This document shows positions 42,195-50,267 of a stretch of 64,000 bases of DNA, in pieces. The stretch covers positions 54,501 to 118,500 of the forward strand of contig JBBDJH010000009.1 of NCBI GenBank assembly GCA_040879985.1. The letters are read 5' to 3'. A program made the position numbers and the translations under genes. Source of the DNA: VRUE01 sp040879985 (lineage in GTDB: Bacteria > Actinomycetota > Thermoleophilia > Solirubrobacterales > 70-9). The notes beneath the pieces were generated by a model. The model did no database searches. It was not told the origin of the DNA and saw only the letters and a list, made by a program, of their open reading frames with translations. How positions within the stretch are numbered: position 1 is the first letter of the stretch; every line of letters begins with the position of its first letter.

Positions 42195-43003
42195 CGGGAG
42201 GCCTCGGCTGGCCATGAGTCGACGGAGGGGCAACCCGCCCCGGGACGCACCGGCAGCACGACCGGCGCGCCGTGCGCCTCGGTCACCTCGACGTGAGCGC
42301 GGTAATGGCGGCGGATCAACTCCCCCCGCAGGACCTCGCCGGGCGGCCCATGGCGGACAAGCCGGCCGTCGTCGAGTAACGCGAGACGGTCCGCGTACTG
42401 GCCGGCCAGGGTGAGGTCGTGCATCGCGCCGAGGACGGTCAGCCGCCGTTCCGCCCGCAGCTCCCCGACCAGCTCCAGCGCTTCCTGCTGGCGGCCGACG
42501 TCGAGCGCCGTGGTCGGCTCGTCGAGCACCAGCACGGGCGCCTCCTGGGCCAGCGCGCGGGCGAGCGTGGCGCGCTGGCGCTCACCGCCGCTGAGCGCGC
42601 CCAGCCGCCGGCCGGCGAGCGGCACCAGGTCGAGACGGCGGATCGCCTCGGCGGCCACCCGCTCGTCGCGCGCCCCAACCCGTCCAAGCATCCCCAGGTG
42701 TGCCGTCCGCCCCAGCATCACGTACTCGTGCACGCACATGTCGAGTGGCAACAGCGGGCTCTGCCAGACGATCGCGAGGTCGCGGGCGCGGCGCTGTGCC
42801 GGCTCGCGGTGCGGATCGCGCCCGGCGACCGCGACCGAGCCGCTGTAGGCGACAGCGCCGGTGACCGCCCTCAGCAGGGTCGTCTTGCCGGCCCCGTTGG
42901 CGCCGATCAGCGTCGTCCAGCCGCCCTCCTCGACGGTCATCGTCACCTGCTCGAGCACCGTGCGACCGGCCAGCGCCACGGTAACTCCCTCGAGCGCGAT
43001 CAA
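42191..43003 (-). CDS. btuD: Corrinoid ABC transporter ATP-binding protein
   Basis: This 270-residue ABC ATPase powers uptake through the neighbouring permease. The TTG at 43003 overlaps the permease stop as TTGA and gives the start LIALEGVTVALAGR; the much longer upstream frame is a shadow. Walker A is GANGAGKTTLL, the Q-loop IVWQSPLLP, the ABC signature LSGGERQRATLARAL and Walker B VLVLDEPTTALD. The C terminus extends about 25 residues beyond the typical end. Genes before and after make B12 the likely cargo rather than iron-siderophores. Confidence 0.92.
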   Translation of the reverse strand: MIALEGVTVALAGRTVLEQVTMTVEEGGWTTLIGANGAGKTTLLRAVTGAVAYSGSVAVAGRDPHREPAQRRARDLAIVWQSPLLPLDMCVHEYVMLGRTAHLGMLGRVGARDERVAAEAIRRLDLVPLAGRRLGALSGGERQRATLARALAQEAPVLVLDEPTTALDVGRQQEALELVGELRAERRLTVLGAMHDLTLAGQYADRLALLDDGRLVRHGPPGEVLRGELIRRHYRAHVEVTEAHGAPVVLPVRPGAGCPSVDSWPAEASR

Positions 43004-44028
43004 GCGCTCACCGCCCGGCTGGCCCGCAGCACGACGATGAAGAAGGGCGCGCCGATGCAGGCCGTGACCACGCCGATCGGCAGCTCGGCCGGGGCCACGG
43101 CGGTGCGGGCGACGACATCGGCGAGGACGAGGAAGGCCGCTCCGAAGAGGGCCGAGAGCGGCAGCACGACGCGGTAGCTGGAGCCGGCGAGCAGGCGGAC
43201 GGCATGCGGGACGACGATCCCGACGAACCCGATCAGGCCGCTGACCGAGACGGCGGCGGCGGTGCCCAGCGTCGCGGCGCCGACCACGAGCAGGCGAAGG
43301 CGCCCGACCTGGACGCCGAGGCCGGCGGCCTCCGCGTCGCCGACCCTCAGCACATCGAGCAGCCGCCGGTGGGCAAGGATCACGGCGATGCTCAGGGTCG
43401 CGTAGGGCAGCGCCAGCAGCACGTCGCTCCAGCCCGAGGTCGAGAGCCGCCCCATCAGCCAGGAGTAGATGGCACGAACGTTCTCGGTGTTCTGCTGCAG
43501 GAGCAGGGTCTGCAGAGCGGTGAGGAAGACCGCGACCGCGACCCCCGCGAGGATCAACGTCGCGGTGCCACTGTGGTCGCCGACCGAGCGACCGAGGAGG
43601 TACGCCCCGAGGGCGGCAGCGGTCGCACCGGCGAAGGCGGCAAGCGGCAGCGGCACGGCGCCAGCGTGGACGATCGCGATCGTCGCGCCGAGGCCGGCGC
43701 CCGCGGCGGCGCCGAGCAGGTACGGATCCGCGAGCGGGTTGCGGAAGACGGCCTGGTAGGCGCCGCCCGCCGTCGCCAGGCTCGCCCCGACCAGCGCGCC
43801 GAGCACTATGCGCGGCGCCCGCAGTTCCCAGAGCACCGCGCTCTGCAGCGAAGAAAGCCGTCCTTCGCGATCGCCGAAGGGCAGGCGCGCCAGCACGTCG
43901 TCGACCAGCGCCCCGGGCGGGATGCCGGCCGGGCCGACTGCGAGGCCGGCCGCCAGGGCGGCGAGCAGGGCGAACGCCCCCAGTGCCAGCCACCGCCAGG
44001 AGAGCTCGCCCTCGCGCCGCAGAACCAC
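43000..44028 (-). CDS. btuC: Corrinoid ABC transporter permease (FecCD/BtuC family)
   Basis: This polytopic permease of the FecCD family has about ten helices. Family blocks include LRAPRIVLGALVGASLATAG, FRNPLADPYLLGAAAGAGLG and GLIGFVGIVVPHAVRLL. I used the GTG at 44028 (VVLRREGELSWRW). A CTG at 44070 that overlaps the btuF stop (CTGA), matching the overlap habit of the cluster, is a real alternative that would add 14 residues. Confidence 0.92.
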   Translation of the reverse strand: MVLRREGELSWRWLALGAFALLAALAAGLAVGPAGIPPGALVDDVLARLPFGDREGRLSSLQSAVLWELRAPRIVLGALVGASLATAGGAYQAVFRNPLADPYLLGAAAGAGLGATIAIVHAGAVPLPLAAFAGATAAALGAYLLGRSVGDHSGTATLILAGVAVAVFLTALQTLLLQQNTENVRAIYSWLMGRLSTSGWSDVLLALPYATLSIAVILAHRRLLDVLRVGDAEAAGLGVQVGRLRLLVVGAATLGTAAAVSVSGLIGFVGIVVPHAVRLLAGSSYRVVLPLSALFGAAFLVLADVVARTAVAPAELPIGVVTACIGAPFFIVVLRASRAVSA

Positions 44029-44066
44029 GGCCGAGGCGGCGCCGGAGCGCAGGGTGGCCGCCGTGT

Positions 44067-45011
44067 TCAGGGTGCCTCCCCGCCGGCCGCTCGCGCCCGC
44101 TCCATCGCCTCGACGACCTTGGCCACGAAGATCGGCAGGCGCGGGCCCCAGCGCGAGGCGATGTCGTCGGCGATCGCCACGACGGCCCCGTTTCGCACCG
44201 CCGCCACTTCGTCCCAACCGGGCCGCCCCGCAACCTTCGCGGGGCTCTGCCCGCAGCACTCGCCGTCGGCGAGGACGACCAGGTCGGGGTCGGCCGCGAC
44301 CACCCCCTCCGATGAAAGCTGCGGATACGGCGTCCCCGCCCGCCGCGCCGCCGGCTCGGCGACGTTACGTAGGCCGAGCCGCTGATAGATGCGGCCGATG
44401 AAGTTGCGGGTCCCTACCGAGTAGAGGTCGGGGTCGAGCTCGTGGAAGAAGGAGAGCCCGCGGCCCGGCGGGGCGGCCCCCAACGTGCCCTCGACCGCCC
44501 CGCGGACCTCGCGCGCCAGCCGCCGGCCCCGCTCCGGGCGCCCCGTCGCGAGCCCCAACTGGCGGAACTGGGCGTAGGCGTCGTCGAGGTTGGCCGGCGC
44601 CGGTTCGGAGATCACCGTGAGGCCAACCCGGCGCAAGCCGGCGGGCACATCGCGTGCCACGCTCGCCTGCAACACGACCAGGTCGGGGTCGTAGCCCACG
44701 ATCGCTTCCACGTTCGGCTGGTAGGAGGAGAGATCGGTGCGCGGGACTCCCGGGGGGTGGTCCGATTCTTCGTCCACCGCGATCACCTGCTCGCCGGCGC
44801 CGAGCGCGAAGAGCGTTTCGGTCGCCGAGGGCGAGAGCGAGACGATCCGCTCCGGCCGAGCCTCGACGACGACGCTGCGGGTCGCGTCCTCGACAGTGAC
44901 GGGGAACCCCTCCCCACCGGAACCGCCCGCCGACGACTCGCCCGACGATCCTCCACAACCGGCGACGAACAAAGCCAGAACCACGAGCGCCCCTGCACGA
45001 CTGGATCCCAT
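44067..45011 (-). CDS. btuF: Corrinoid-binding lipoprotein of an ABC transporter
   Basis: This 314-residue lipoprotein has a signal peptide with the lipobox VAGC at residues 16-19 and a Gly/Ser linker. A type III periplasmic-binding fold follows with RPERIVSLSPSATETLFALG and YDPDLVVLQ. Ligand type is inferred from the cobalamin riboswitch upstream and the cob genes downstream. It is the first gene of the B12 unit. Confidence 0.9.
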   Translation of the reverse strand: MGSSRAGALVVLALFVAGCGGSSGESSAGGSGGEGFPVTVEDATRSVVVEARPERIVSLSPSATETLFALGAGEQVIAVDEESDHPPGVPRTDLSSYQPNVEAIVGYDPDLVVLQASVARDVPAGLRRVGLTVISEPAPANLDDAYAQFRQLGLATGRPERGRRLAREVRGAVEGTLGAAPPGRGLSFFHELDPDLYSVGTRNFIGRIYQRLGLRNVAEPAARRAGTPYPQLSSEGVVAADPDLVVLADGECCGQSPAKVAGRPGWDEVAAVRNGAVVAIADDIASRWGPRLPIFVAKVVEAMERARAAGGEAP

Positions 45012-45094
45012 CTAAACCTCCACGAGTTCGTCGAAGGAGGCTCAGGACGAACGGGAGGAATCCGTGCGCACCGCCCCTTCCTTCGAGGGTCGAT

Positions 45095-45240
45095 CCGTCG
45101 GCGCGGTCAGGCGACCTGGCTCGTCCCCGGAGGGGCATCGCAGTTGCGGGACAGCGCCGGATTCGCACCGGCTTCGCTGAATTCGCGCCGGCTGGGAAGT
45201 ATGAGCCCAGCTGCCGCTGACCCTACCAGCGGACCCGGAG
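45095..45240 (-). promoter_or_regulatory. Cobalamin riboswitch
   Basis: The minus strand holds the conserved B12-aptamer core GCCGGTGCGAATCCGGCGCT followed by GTCCCGCAACTG, and further on GAGCCAGGTCGCCTGACC. Upstream the leader has GGTAGGGTCAGCGGCAGC and CTTCCCAGCCGG. Adenosylcobalamin binding should switch off the btuF-to-cobS unit. Boundaries are approximate. Confidence 0.92.
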
Positions 45241-45253
45241 GTCCGCCCTGGTG

Positions 45254-45300
45254 GACACGCGGCAGCCCTCCGCCGGGGAGAATCCTGAGCAAGGGTGGAC
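45254..45300 (-). pseudogene. Fragment of a DCC-family (DUF393) gene
   Basis: On the minus strand the sequence encodes PPLLRILPGGGLPRV, matching PPLFRLLPGGRLP of the DCC-family gene at 49592-50025. At DNA level CCTCCGCCGGG and CAAGGGTGG are shared with 49748-49782. Only about 45 bases are recognisable, so it is a short relic next to other fragments in 45241-45420, a stretch with no intact gene. Confidence 0.55.
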
Positions 45301-45316
45301 GCCCCGATATTCAGCG

Positions 45317-45350
45317 TTTCGGGAACTTCCGGCCAGAGGTGCCCGAAATC
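45317..45350. repeat. Palindromic repeat, family copy A
   Basis: TTTCGGGAACTTCCGGCC is followed by AGAGGTGCCCGAAATC, an imperfect palindrome. It resembles copies at 53802-53834, 58821-58902 and 63776-63800, with shared ends CGGGAACTT / AAGTGCCCGAAATC. Function unknown. Confidence 0.65.
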
Positions 45351-45419
45351 GCCGAGCCCGGATTGATTCGCCAGCGGCCCGAGGAGCAATCGTCCAACAG
45401 ATCTCGCCGGCCACGAGGC

Positions 45420-45551
45420 TCAAATCCCAAGCAGGCGTCTGGCCGATTCCTCGTCGTCAATCAGCGGGCCCTCGGGCAGCTCAGCGATTCGATGAACACG
45501 CACGCCGAGATGGGTCACCTCCGGAACTGCGCCTAGGTCGTCCAGCACAGC
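45420..45551 (-). pseudogene. Truncated paralogue of the 64-residue gene at 53988
   Basis: The frame ending at 45420 has a C terminus VLDDLGAVPEVTHLGVRVH, then RIAELPEGPLIDDEESARRL. This matches LLDDLGTALELSDLAVRVH and RIAELPEGELIDDEASVKRL in the gene at 53988-54182. The upstream part of the frame is unrelated, so only the C-terminal 43 residues survive. It lies beside an AbiEii gene, as the intact paralogue lies near another. Confidence 0.65.
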
Positions 45552-45589
45552 GCCGGATGTAGAAACGCGCGCTCGCGAGTGCACGGCTC

Positions 45590-46459
45590 CTATGCCTCCG
45601 CATCGATGGCGGCGATAAAGGCCCGGACGTCGTCTGCCGCGTCGTCGACATTGGCAACTGGAAACTGCATTTCCTCCGCCAACGTACGGTAGGGCTCGGC
45701 CCAGGAGCCGGGCACACTCAGCCGCGGCGGCCAACCGTGTTTCCCGCGGGCCTCGAAGGTCACGATGCAGGCGTCTCGCAGGCTCGGCAGATCCTCGACG
45801 ATCTCACGCAGGAGCAGTAGATCGATCAGATCGCGGAAGCGCTCGTTCTCACGTTTCTCAAAGCACTCGGTGACCGCATGGATCTTCTGCGCGATCTGAA
45901 ACCGAGTCGACAGGCACTGCACGACCTTCGGCCCGTCGAGCCCGAACTCGGCGATGTCGATCGCCGGCACCGATTCGCGATCGACATCACGAGCGTCCGG
46001 AGGCGCGACCTCCAGCTTCAGCGTCACCCAGGACCGCCCCCGATACAAGAGCTTGACGCTCAAGCGGTGAAACGGGGTACCCGGCATCTGTTCGACCTGC
46101 TGCCGCTGAAACGCAAACTGCGAGTAGTCGCGATCGAGAGCTGCATCAAGATCGTCCTCCAGCACCTGGGGATCACCGAAGAAGACCAGGTCGATGTCCT
46201 TCGTGGCCCGGGCGTCGGTTCCGAAGCGAAGCTCGATGGCGATTCCACCCTTGAGAAGAAACTTGGGCATCTCCTCCTCCCCCACCCGATCCAGGGCTCC
46301 AAGCAAGACCATGACCGAGACCCATCGCCTGACCCGGTCCGGGGTGACGCCGGTCAACTCGGCGTAGTGACCGATCAGCCGCTCGAGATGACCCCTTACG
46401 GCCGGTGGGCCATCGGGGCGGCGGTTGGGGCCGCGCTCGGGGAGGATCGGCCCACTCAT
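45590..46459 (-). CDS. AbiEii-type nucleotidyltransferase toxin
   Basis: This 289-residue protein belongs to the AbiEii/AbiGii family of DNA-polymerase-beta-like nucleotidyltransferases. The key motif is LKGGIAIELRFG followed by ATKDIDLVF, giving the GG and DxD residues; AQKIHAVTECFEKRENERFRD is a later conserved block. Such toxins work in type IV or related toxin-antitoxin and phage-abortive systems. It overlaps the AbiEi-type gene by 4 bases, antitoxin first. Confidence 0.88.
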   Translation of the reverse strand: MSGPILPERGPNRRPDGPPAVRGHLERLIGHYAELTGVTPDRVRRWVSVMVLLGALDRVGEEEMPKFLLKGGIAIELRFGTDARATKDIDLVFFGDPQVLEDDLDAALDRDYSQFAFQRQQVEQMPGTPFHRLSVKLLYRGRSWVTLKLEVAPPDARDVDRESVPAIDIAEFGLDGPKVVQCLSTRFQIAQKIHAVTECFEKRENERFRDLIDLLLLREIVEDLPSLRDACIVTFEARGKHGWPPRLSVPGSWAEPYRTLAEEMQFPVANVDDAADDVRAFIAAIDAEA

Positions 46460-47028
46460 CGAACCGCGGCCGAGTCGTTCGCAAGCAGCTCTTCATGGAG
46501 CCCGATGGCCTCGGCACGCTTGAGCAGGCCACGCTGGCACCCATCTTCGATCGTCGCCCGGACCAGAGCCGGGCCAAGGTGCGCCTCGTGCGCTTGGCGG
46601 ATCGCCTTGGCCGCGGTGACGATCGGTATGCCCTCATAGGTGGTGAGGTTCCCGGGCTCGAGATCTTCGCGATGAAGGACGTAGAGGGCCGGGACCTGCC
46701 GCCGCGGACGGTGCGCTCGCGGGACCGTGATGTGGATCTTCGCCGGGTTGACGTCGCCCAGCTCGTAGAGGCCGAGAGCCGACGCATGAGAGATGACCGC
46801 TTCTGCGTTCCTGGGCCACAGGGTTGCCAGCATGTAGGGGTCCAGTGGGGTCACCGGTATCAGCGGCACCCGGTAGACGGCGGTCGTCGGATGCTCCAGC
46901 TGCCCTCGACGCGCCATCTCGAAGAGGCGATGGGGATCGAGCCCCAATGCCTCGGCGTCGGCGGTCGTCACGTAGCCGTAGCGCTCGGCGGCGATCTCGG
47001 CGAGGCGATTGTAGGTGGCTCCAGGCAT
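46456..47028 (-). CDS. AbiEi-type antitoxin/transcription regulator
   Basis: This 190-residue protein has an N-terminal winged-helix part: NRLAEIAAERYGYVTTADAE to GQLEHPTTAVYRVP (residues 7-55), as in AbiEi proteins. AVISHASALGLYELGDVNP and IHITVPRAHRPRR follow, as usual in the family. AbiEi both counters the toxin and represses the operon. A perfect-arm palindrome overlapping the likely -10 element lies 14 bases upstream. Confidence 0.88.
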   Translation of the reverse strand: MPGATYNRLAEIAAERYGYVTTADAEALGLDPHRLFEMARRGQLEHPTTAVYRVPLIPVTPLDPYMLATLWPRNAEAVISHASALGLYELGDVNPAKIHITVPRAHRPRRQVPALYVLHREDLEPGNLTTYEGIPIVTAAKAIRQAHEAHLGPALVRATIEDGCQRGLLKRAEAIGLHEELLANDSAAVR

Positions 47029-47041
47029 GAGTGTGGTTGGA

Positions 47042-47076
47042 AAAGGGCATTATGCCCTTTCTTGTCCCAGCGGCAA
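47042..47076 (-). promoter_or_regulatory. Promoter with palindromic operator for the AbiE pair
   Basis: On the minus strand -35 TTGCCG (47071-47076) and -10 CATAAT (47049-47054) are 16 bases apart. The -10 lies within the palindrome AAAGGGCAT-A-ATGCCCTTT (47042-47060). A further pair TTGTCCCA/TGGGACAA flanks the -35 region. Binding of AbiEi here would block RNA polymerase, consistent with autoregulation known for the family. Confidence 0.65.
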
Positions 47077-47225
47077 TAAGGGTAGCACTATGGGACAAAA
47101 AGGGGTATTTTGCACCTTTCTGGCCGCTCTCCCTGTAGTTGCGCCGGGCGTCGGCGGGCAGCCAGGCGAGGCCCAATTCATGCCAAGGGGAGCATGAGCG
47201 TGGTTCCGACACTGCAGATTGCCCC

Positions 47226-48557
47226 TCAGTCCAACGCCCCATCGGCCGAAGGCGAACGACGCGAGCGGGCCAGCCCATGCGCCGCACGTCGCCGCCGGAG
47301 TTCGTTGACCGCGGTGGTCCTCGCCTCACCCAGAATCGCAAGGCGGTTGCCACGACCGCGACGCAGCGCTTGCGCCATCGTGGTCAGGGCGAAGGCTGGC
47401 CTGAAGGCCTCCGAGGGACGCAGCTCATGGTTGAGGACTCGAACCATCGCCGTGGCCAGCTCGGGGTCCGCGGCGATCCGCCGCTCGGCTTCGCGGCGCA
47501 GCGGCGGGGTCGGCCCAGCGGCACCCATGTCGTGAGCGAGCCAGTACATCTCCCACGCGTCCTCGTCGCGCCAGCACCACCACTCGCGCAGGACATCGTC
47601 CGGTCTGCCGTGGCCGCCACCTAGGGCGCGCGTGATCGCCACGGCCAGCATCTCGGACTGACGAAGGGCGTCGGCGATCCCCTGGCCGGGCGTGGGGTCC
47701 TTGAAGTGACCGGCGTCGCCGACGAGGGCCCAACCGGGGCCGGCGGACGGGCGGAAGAAGCCGTGCATGTTGGCCATCGTGCGTACGGGTCCTTCGCGCC
47801 GGGCCCCGTCCACCCCGGCATGCAGCTGCGACCAGGCGCGTAAACCGGCCCCGTAGACCACCTCGCGATCAGCGCGGACCTCATCTCGGCGCTCGATCGA
47901 CGGGCAGACGCCGATCAGGGTCAGGCCACCGTCGGTCGGCATTGCCAGGTAGGTGTGGTCGCCGACCTTGCCGATCCACATCTCGCCGTCAGTGGGGTCG
48001 CCTTCGTAGTAGGACCACATGAACACCCGGCCGTTCGGGGTCGGGTGGTACTCCCCCGCGCCGACCATCCTCGCAACCGCGGAGCGCGTGCCGTCGGCTC
48101 CGACGATGAGCGGCGCCCGCAGCTTGCCCTCGGGCGTGATGACGCCCGCGACACGATCACCATCCATCGCCAGCCCGGTGACCGTGGTTCCCGTCCGAAC
48201 CTCGGCGCCGGCGTCCGCAGCGGCCTTGACGAGGATCTCGTCCAGCGAGGTCCGGCGCACGCTGAGCCCCGGGGCACCGGTTATGGCGACGACGTCGGCC
48301 ACCGGTACCGCGACGTCGTCGAACACCATCCGCAGGCAGAGGATCGGCGGCGCCAACTTTAGAAGCGAATCGAGGACCCCGAGGCGCTCCAGAACCTGGA
48401 CGCCGGTAGGCTGGATTCCGTGCGTCGAGGGCGTGTCGCTCGGGAAGCGGTCCTTGTCGACCAGGCAGACGCGAAGACCATTGCGCGCGAGCATGGTCGC
48501 CAGCGGCGCACCCGCACAGCGGGCGCCGACGACGATCACATCGAACGACTGGCTCAC
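47226..48557 (-). CDS. FAD-dependent monooxygenase (PHBH fold)
   Basis: This 443-residue protein has the dinucleotide-binding start VIVVGARCAGAPLATMLAR and the VGADGTRSAVAR and LVGDAGHFKDPTPGQGIADA motifs of group A flavoprotein hydroxylases and geranylgeranyl-reductase-like enzymes. The substrate is not readable; antibiotic or aromatic compounds are possible. It overlaps by 4 bases with the XRE regulator upstream, suggesting the regulator controls it. Confidence 0.88.
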   Translation of the reverse strand: MSQSFDVIVVGARCAGAPLATMLARNGLRVCLVDKDRFPSDTPSTHGIQPTGVQVLERLGVLDSLLKLAPPILCLRMVFDDVAVPVADVVAITGAPGLSVRRTSLDEILVKAAADAGAEVRTGTTVTGLAMDGDRVAGVITPEGKLRAPLIVGADGTRSAVARMVGAGEYHPTPNGRVFMWSYYEGDPTDGEMWIGKVGDHTYLAMPTDGGLTLIGVCPSIERRDEVRADREVVYGAGLRAWSQLHAGVDGARREGPVRTMANMHGFFRPSAGPGWALVGDAGHFKDPTPGQGIADALRQSEMLAVAITRALGGGHGRPDDVLREWWCWRDEDAWEMYWLAHDMGAAGPTPPLRREAERRIAADPELATAMVRVLNHELRPSEAFRPAFALTTMAQALRRGRGNRLAILGEARTTAVNELRRRRAAHGLARSRRSPSADGALD

Positions 48558-49417
48558 TGGGGATCCAGGCCTGACGAGCCCTTGGCGGCGCTCCGCTCGC
48601 CGGGAGAGGTCGCGCCTCTCTCATGCAGCCTTTCAGCGGTCCCTCGGTCGGCCGGGAAGAGCAGCTCGATCGCAAGCTCCGAGGTGGTCACCTCGAATGG
48701 AGTGTCGAAGCTCGCGAACATGCCGAAGAAGGAGAGTGCGCCGCCGTCGGGAGTGCGCACCTTGACCGGGCCGAGCAGCTCGCCGGCGGCGGGCTCGGGC
48801 GCATCGTCATGCTCGGGCTCGGGGACGGGATAGCCGGCAACCTCCTCGATCAGGGCGGCGAGCTGTTCGTCCCCGGTCGCCGCCAGCTGGTGCTCGAGCC
48901 GCCTGAGCCAGTGCGCGTGCCAGTCGCCGAGGTTTACGAACAACGGACCGAGACCGCGGGGGTGGAGGCCGAGACGGATCACGTTGACCGGCGGCTCCAG
49001 CAGCTCGGGGTCGACCTCAAACCCCTGAGCCAGGGCCAGCATCGCGGAGTTGGCCGCGACCATGTTCCAGAGGCGATCGACCGCGACCGCCGGGTAGGGC
49101 TCGTGGCCGGACAGGATCACATCCAGCGCTTCCCGCACCGGCGCGAGGCCGGGGTCGTCGAGCGAGCGCTCCGGATAGGCGGGGGCGTGACCTGCCGCAA
49201 GCAGGAGCCGGTTCTGCTCGCGAAACGGAACCTTGAGCTGCTCGAGGACTCCCAGCAGCATCTCGCGGCCGGGTCTGGAGCGACCCGTCTCCACGAAGCT
49301 CAGATGCCGGGCGGAGATCCCGGCGTCGAGCGCGAGCTCGAGCTGAGTCACGCGCCGGCGTTCGCGCCAGTGGCGCAGCTGCGACCCGACCTCGGACTGA
49401 GATTGAACCGTGGCCAT
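48554..49417 (-). CDS. XRE-family regulator with MmyB-like ligand domain
   Basis: This 287-residue protein has an N-terminal XRE helix-turn-helix (RVTQLELALDAGISARHLSF, residues about 22-50) and a C-terminal MmyB-like PAS-type domain with VDRLWNMVAANSAML and the LFVNLGDWHAHWLRR segment. MmyB-like domains bind fatty-acid-like ligands. It forms an overlapping pair with the monooxygenase and probably controls it. Confidence 0.88.
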   Translation of the reverse strand: MATVQSQSEVGSQLRHWRERRRVTQLELALDAGISARHLSFVETGRSRPGREMLLGVLEQLKVPFREQNRLLLAAGHAPAYPERSLDDPGLAPVREALDVILSGHEPYPAVAVDRLWNMVAANSAMLALAQGFEVDPELLEPPVNVIRLGLHPRGLGPLFVNLGDWHAHWLRRLEHQLAATGDEQLAALIEEVAGYPVPEPEHDDAPEPAAGELLGPVKVRTPDGGALSFFGMFASFDTPFEVTTSELAIELLFPADRGTAERLHERGATSPGERSAAKGSSGLDPQ

Positions 49418-49591
49418 CCGCCGGACGACTCTAGTGCGCGCAGGTAGACAGGTCGATTACCTCGGGGTAATGCGACACGGTGCGCACCGCCAACGCGCGC
49501 GGGATCGGGCAACTCGAGCGCTCGTCGGTCGTCGGCACCTGCGACACCCCCAAAGGTAGATCCAGCTACGAGAGTTTGTGTCCCTCCCAGC

Positions 49592-50025
49592 CTATATTTG
49601 GACCGAGCGTTCGCGCTCGCGAACTCGTTCGTCGGCGCGCTGTTTAGCCCGCCGTGGGACGAAGCGCGACAGCTGCGAGCGGTGTGTTGCTACCCAGCGG
49701 TACCCGCCGGCCGTCAGCCGGGGAAAGCGATCCGGGTGGCGGCGGGTAGCCTTCCGCCGGGAAGCAGCCTGAACAAGGGTGGAAGCGCAGGGCCAGCCGA
49801 TACGCGGACATGGCCGGAGACGAGGTGCCAGGAGGCCATTCGTTCGAACGGCTCGAGATCGGCGAGAAGAGCATCCGCCTCGGTGCCCTGTAGCCGGATC
49901 GGTCGCAGCCGCTTCTCGCGGTCGAGCCGCAGGAGCCCCGCAAGCAACCACTTGCATATTCCGCAGGCCCCGTCGTAGATGACGATCGAGCGCTCGTCGG
50001 CGGGCAGCTCGGGTGGCTCAGTCAT
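49592..50025 (-). pseudogene. DCC-family (DUF393) thiol-disulfide protein gene with frameshift
   Basis: The frame from the ATG at 50025 encodes SIVIYDGACGICKWLLAG, with the DxxCxxC motif of the DCC family, and runs to LPAATRIAFPG, then stops at 49714. One base out of frame, the sequence continues FPRLTAGGYRWVATHRSQLS and on to ERERSVQI, the natural C terminus of such proteins. A single-base indel near 49715-49735, close to a CCCC run, explains it. It may be a true mutation or a sequencing error. Confidence 0.75.
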
Positions 50026-50267
50026 CTGGATCGTAATTTGCGGGAACGACCGGTAGGTCTGCCAGCGACAGTTCAATATCCGTGGCCACTGCACCGATGA
50101 GGATATGCGAGGCATTTGACCGGGAGACGCGTCGAAACTAATCGCATCGCGCTCTAGCCATCGGGTAGCGCGATCAGACGCTCGCTTCGCAGGAAGGAGT
50201 AGGCGTCCCCGCGCGCGAGCTGCCGAGCATCGACGCTCGATCGGACCGGCGGCGATAATCAGCACAT

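Noticed and set aside
43004..44233. A fusion of a long unknown domain to the BtuD ATPase
   Set aside because: The frame is a shadow of the permease gene; the TTG at 43003 overlapping the permease stop gives a normal-length ATPase.
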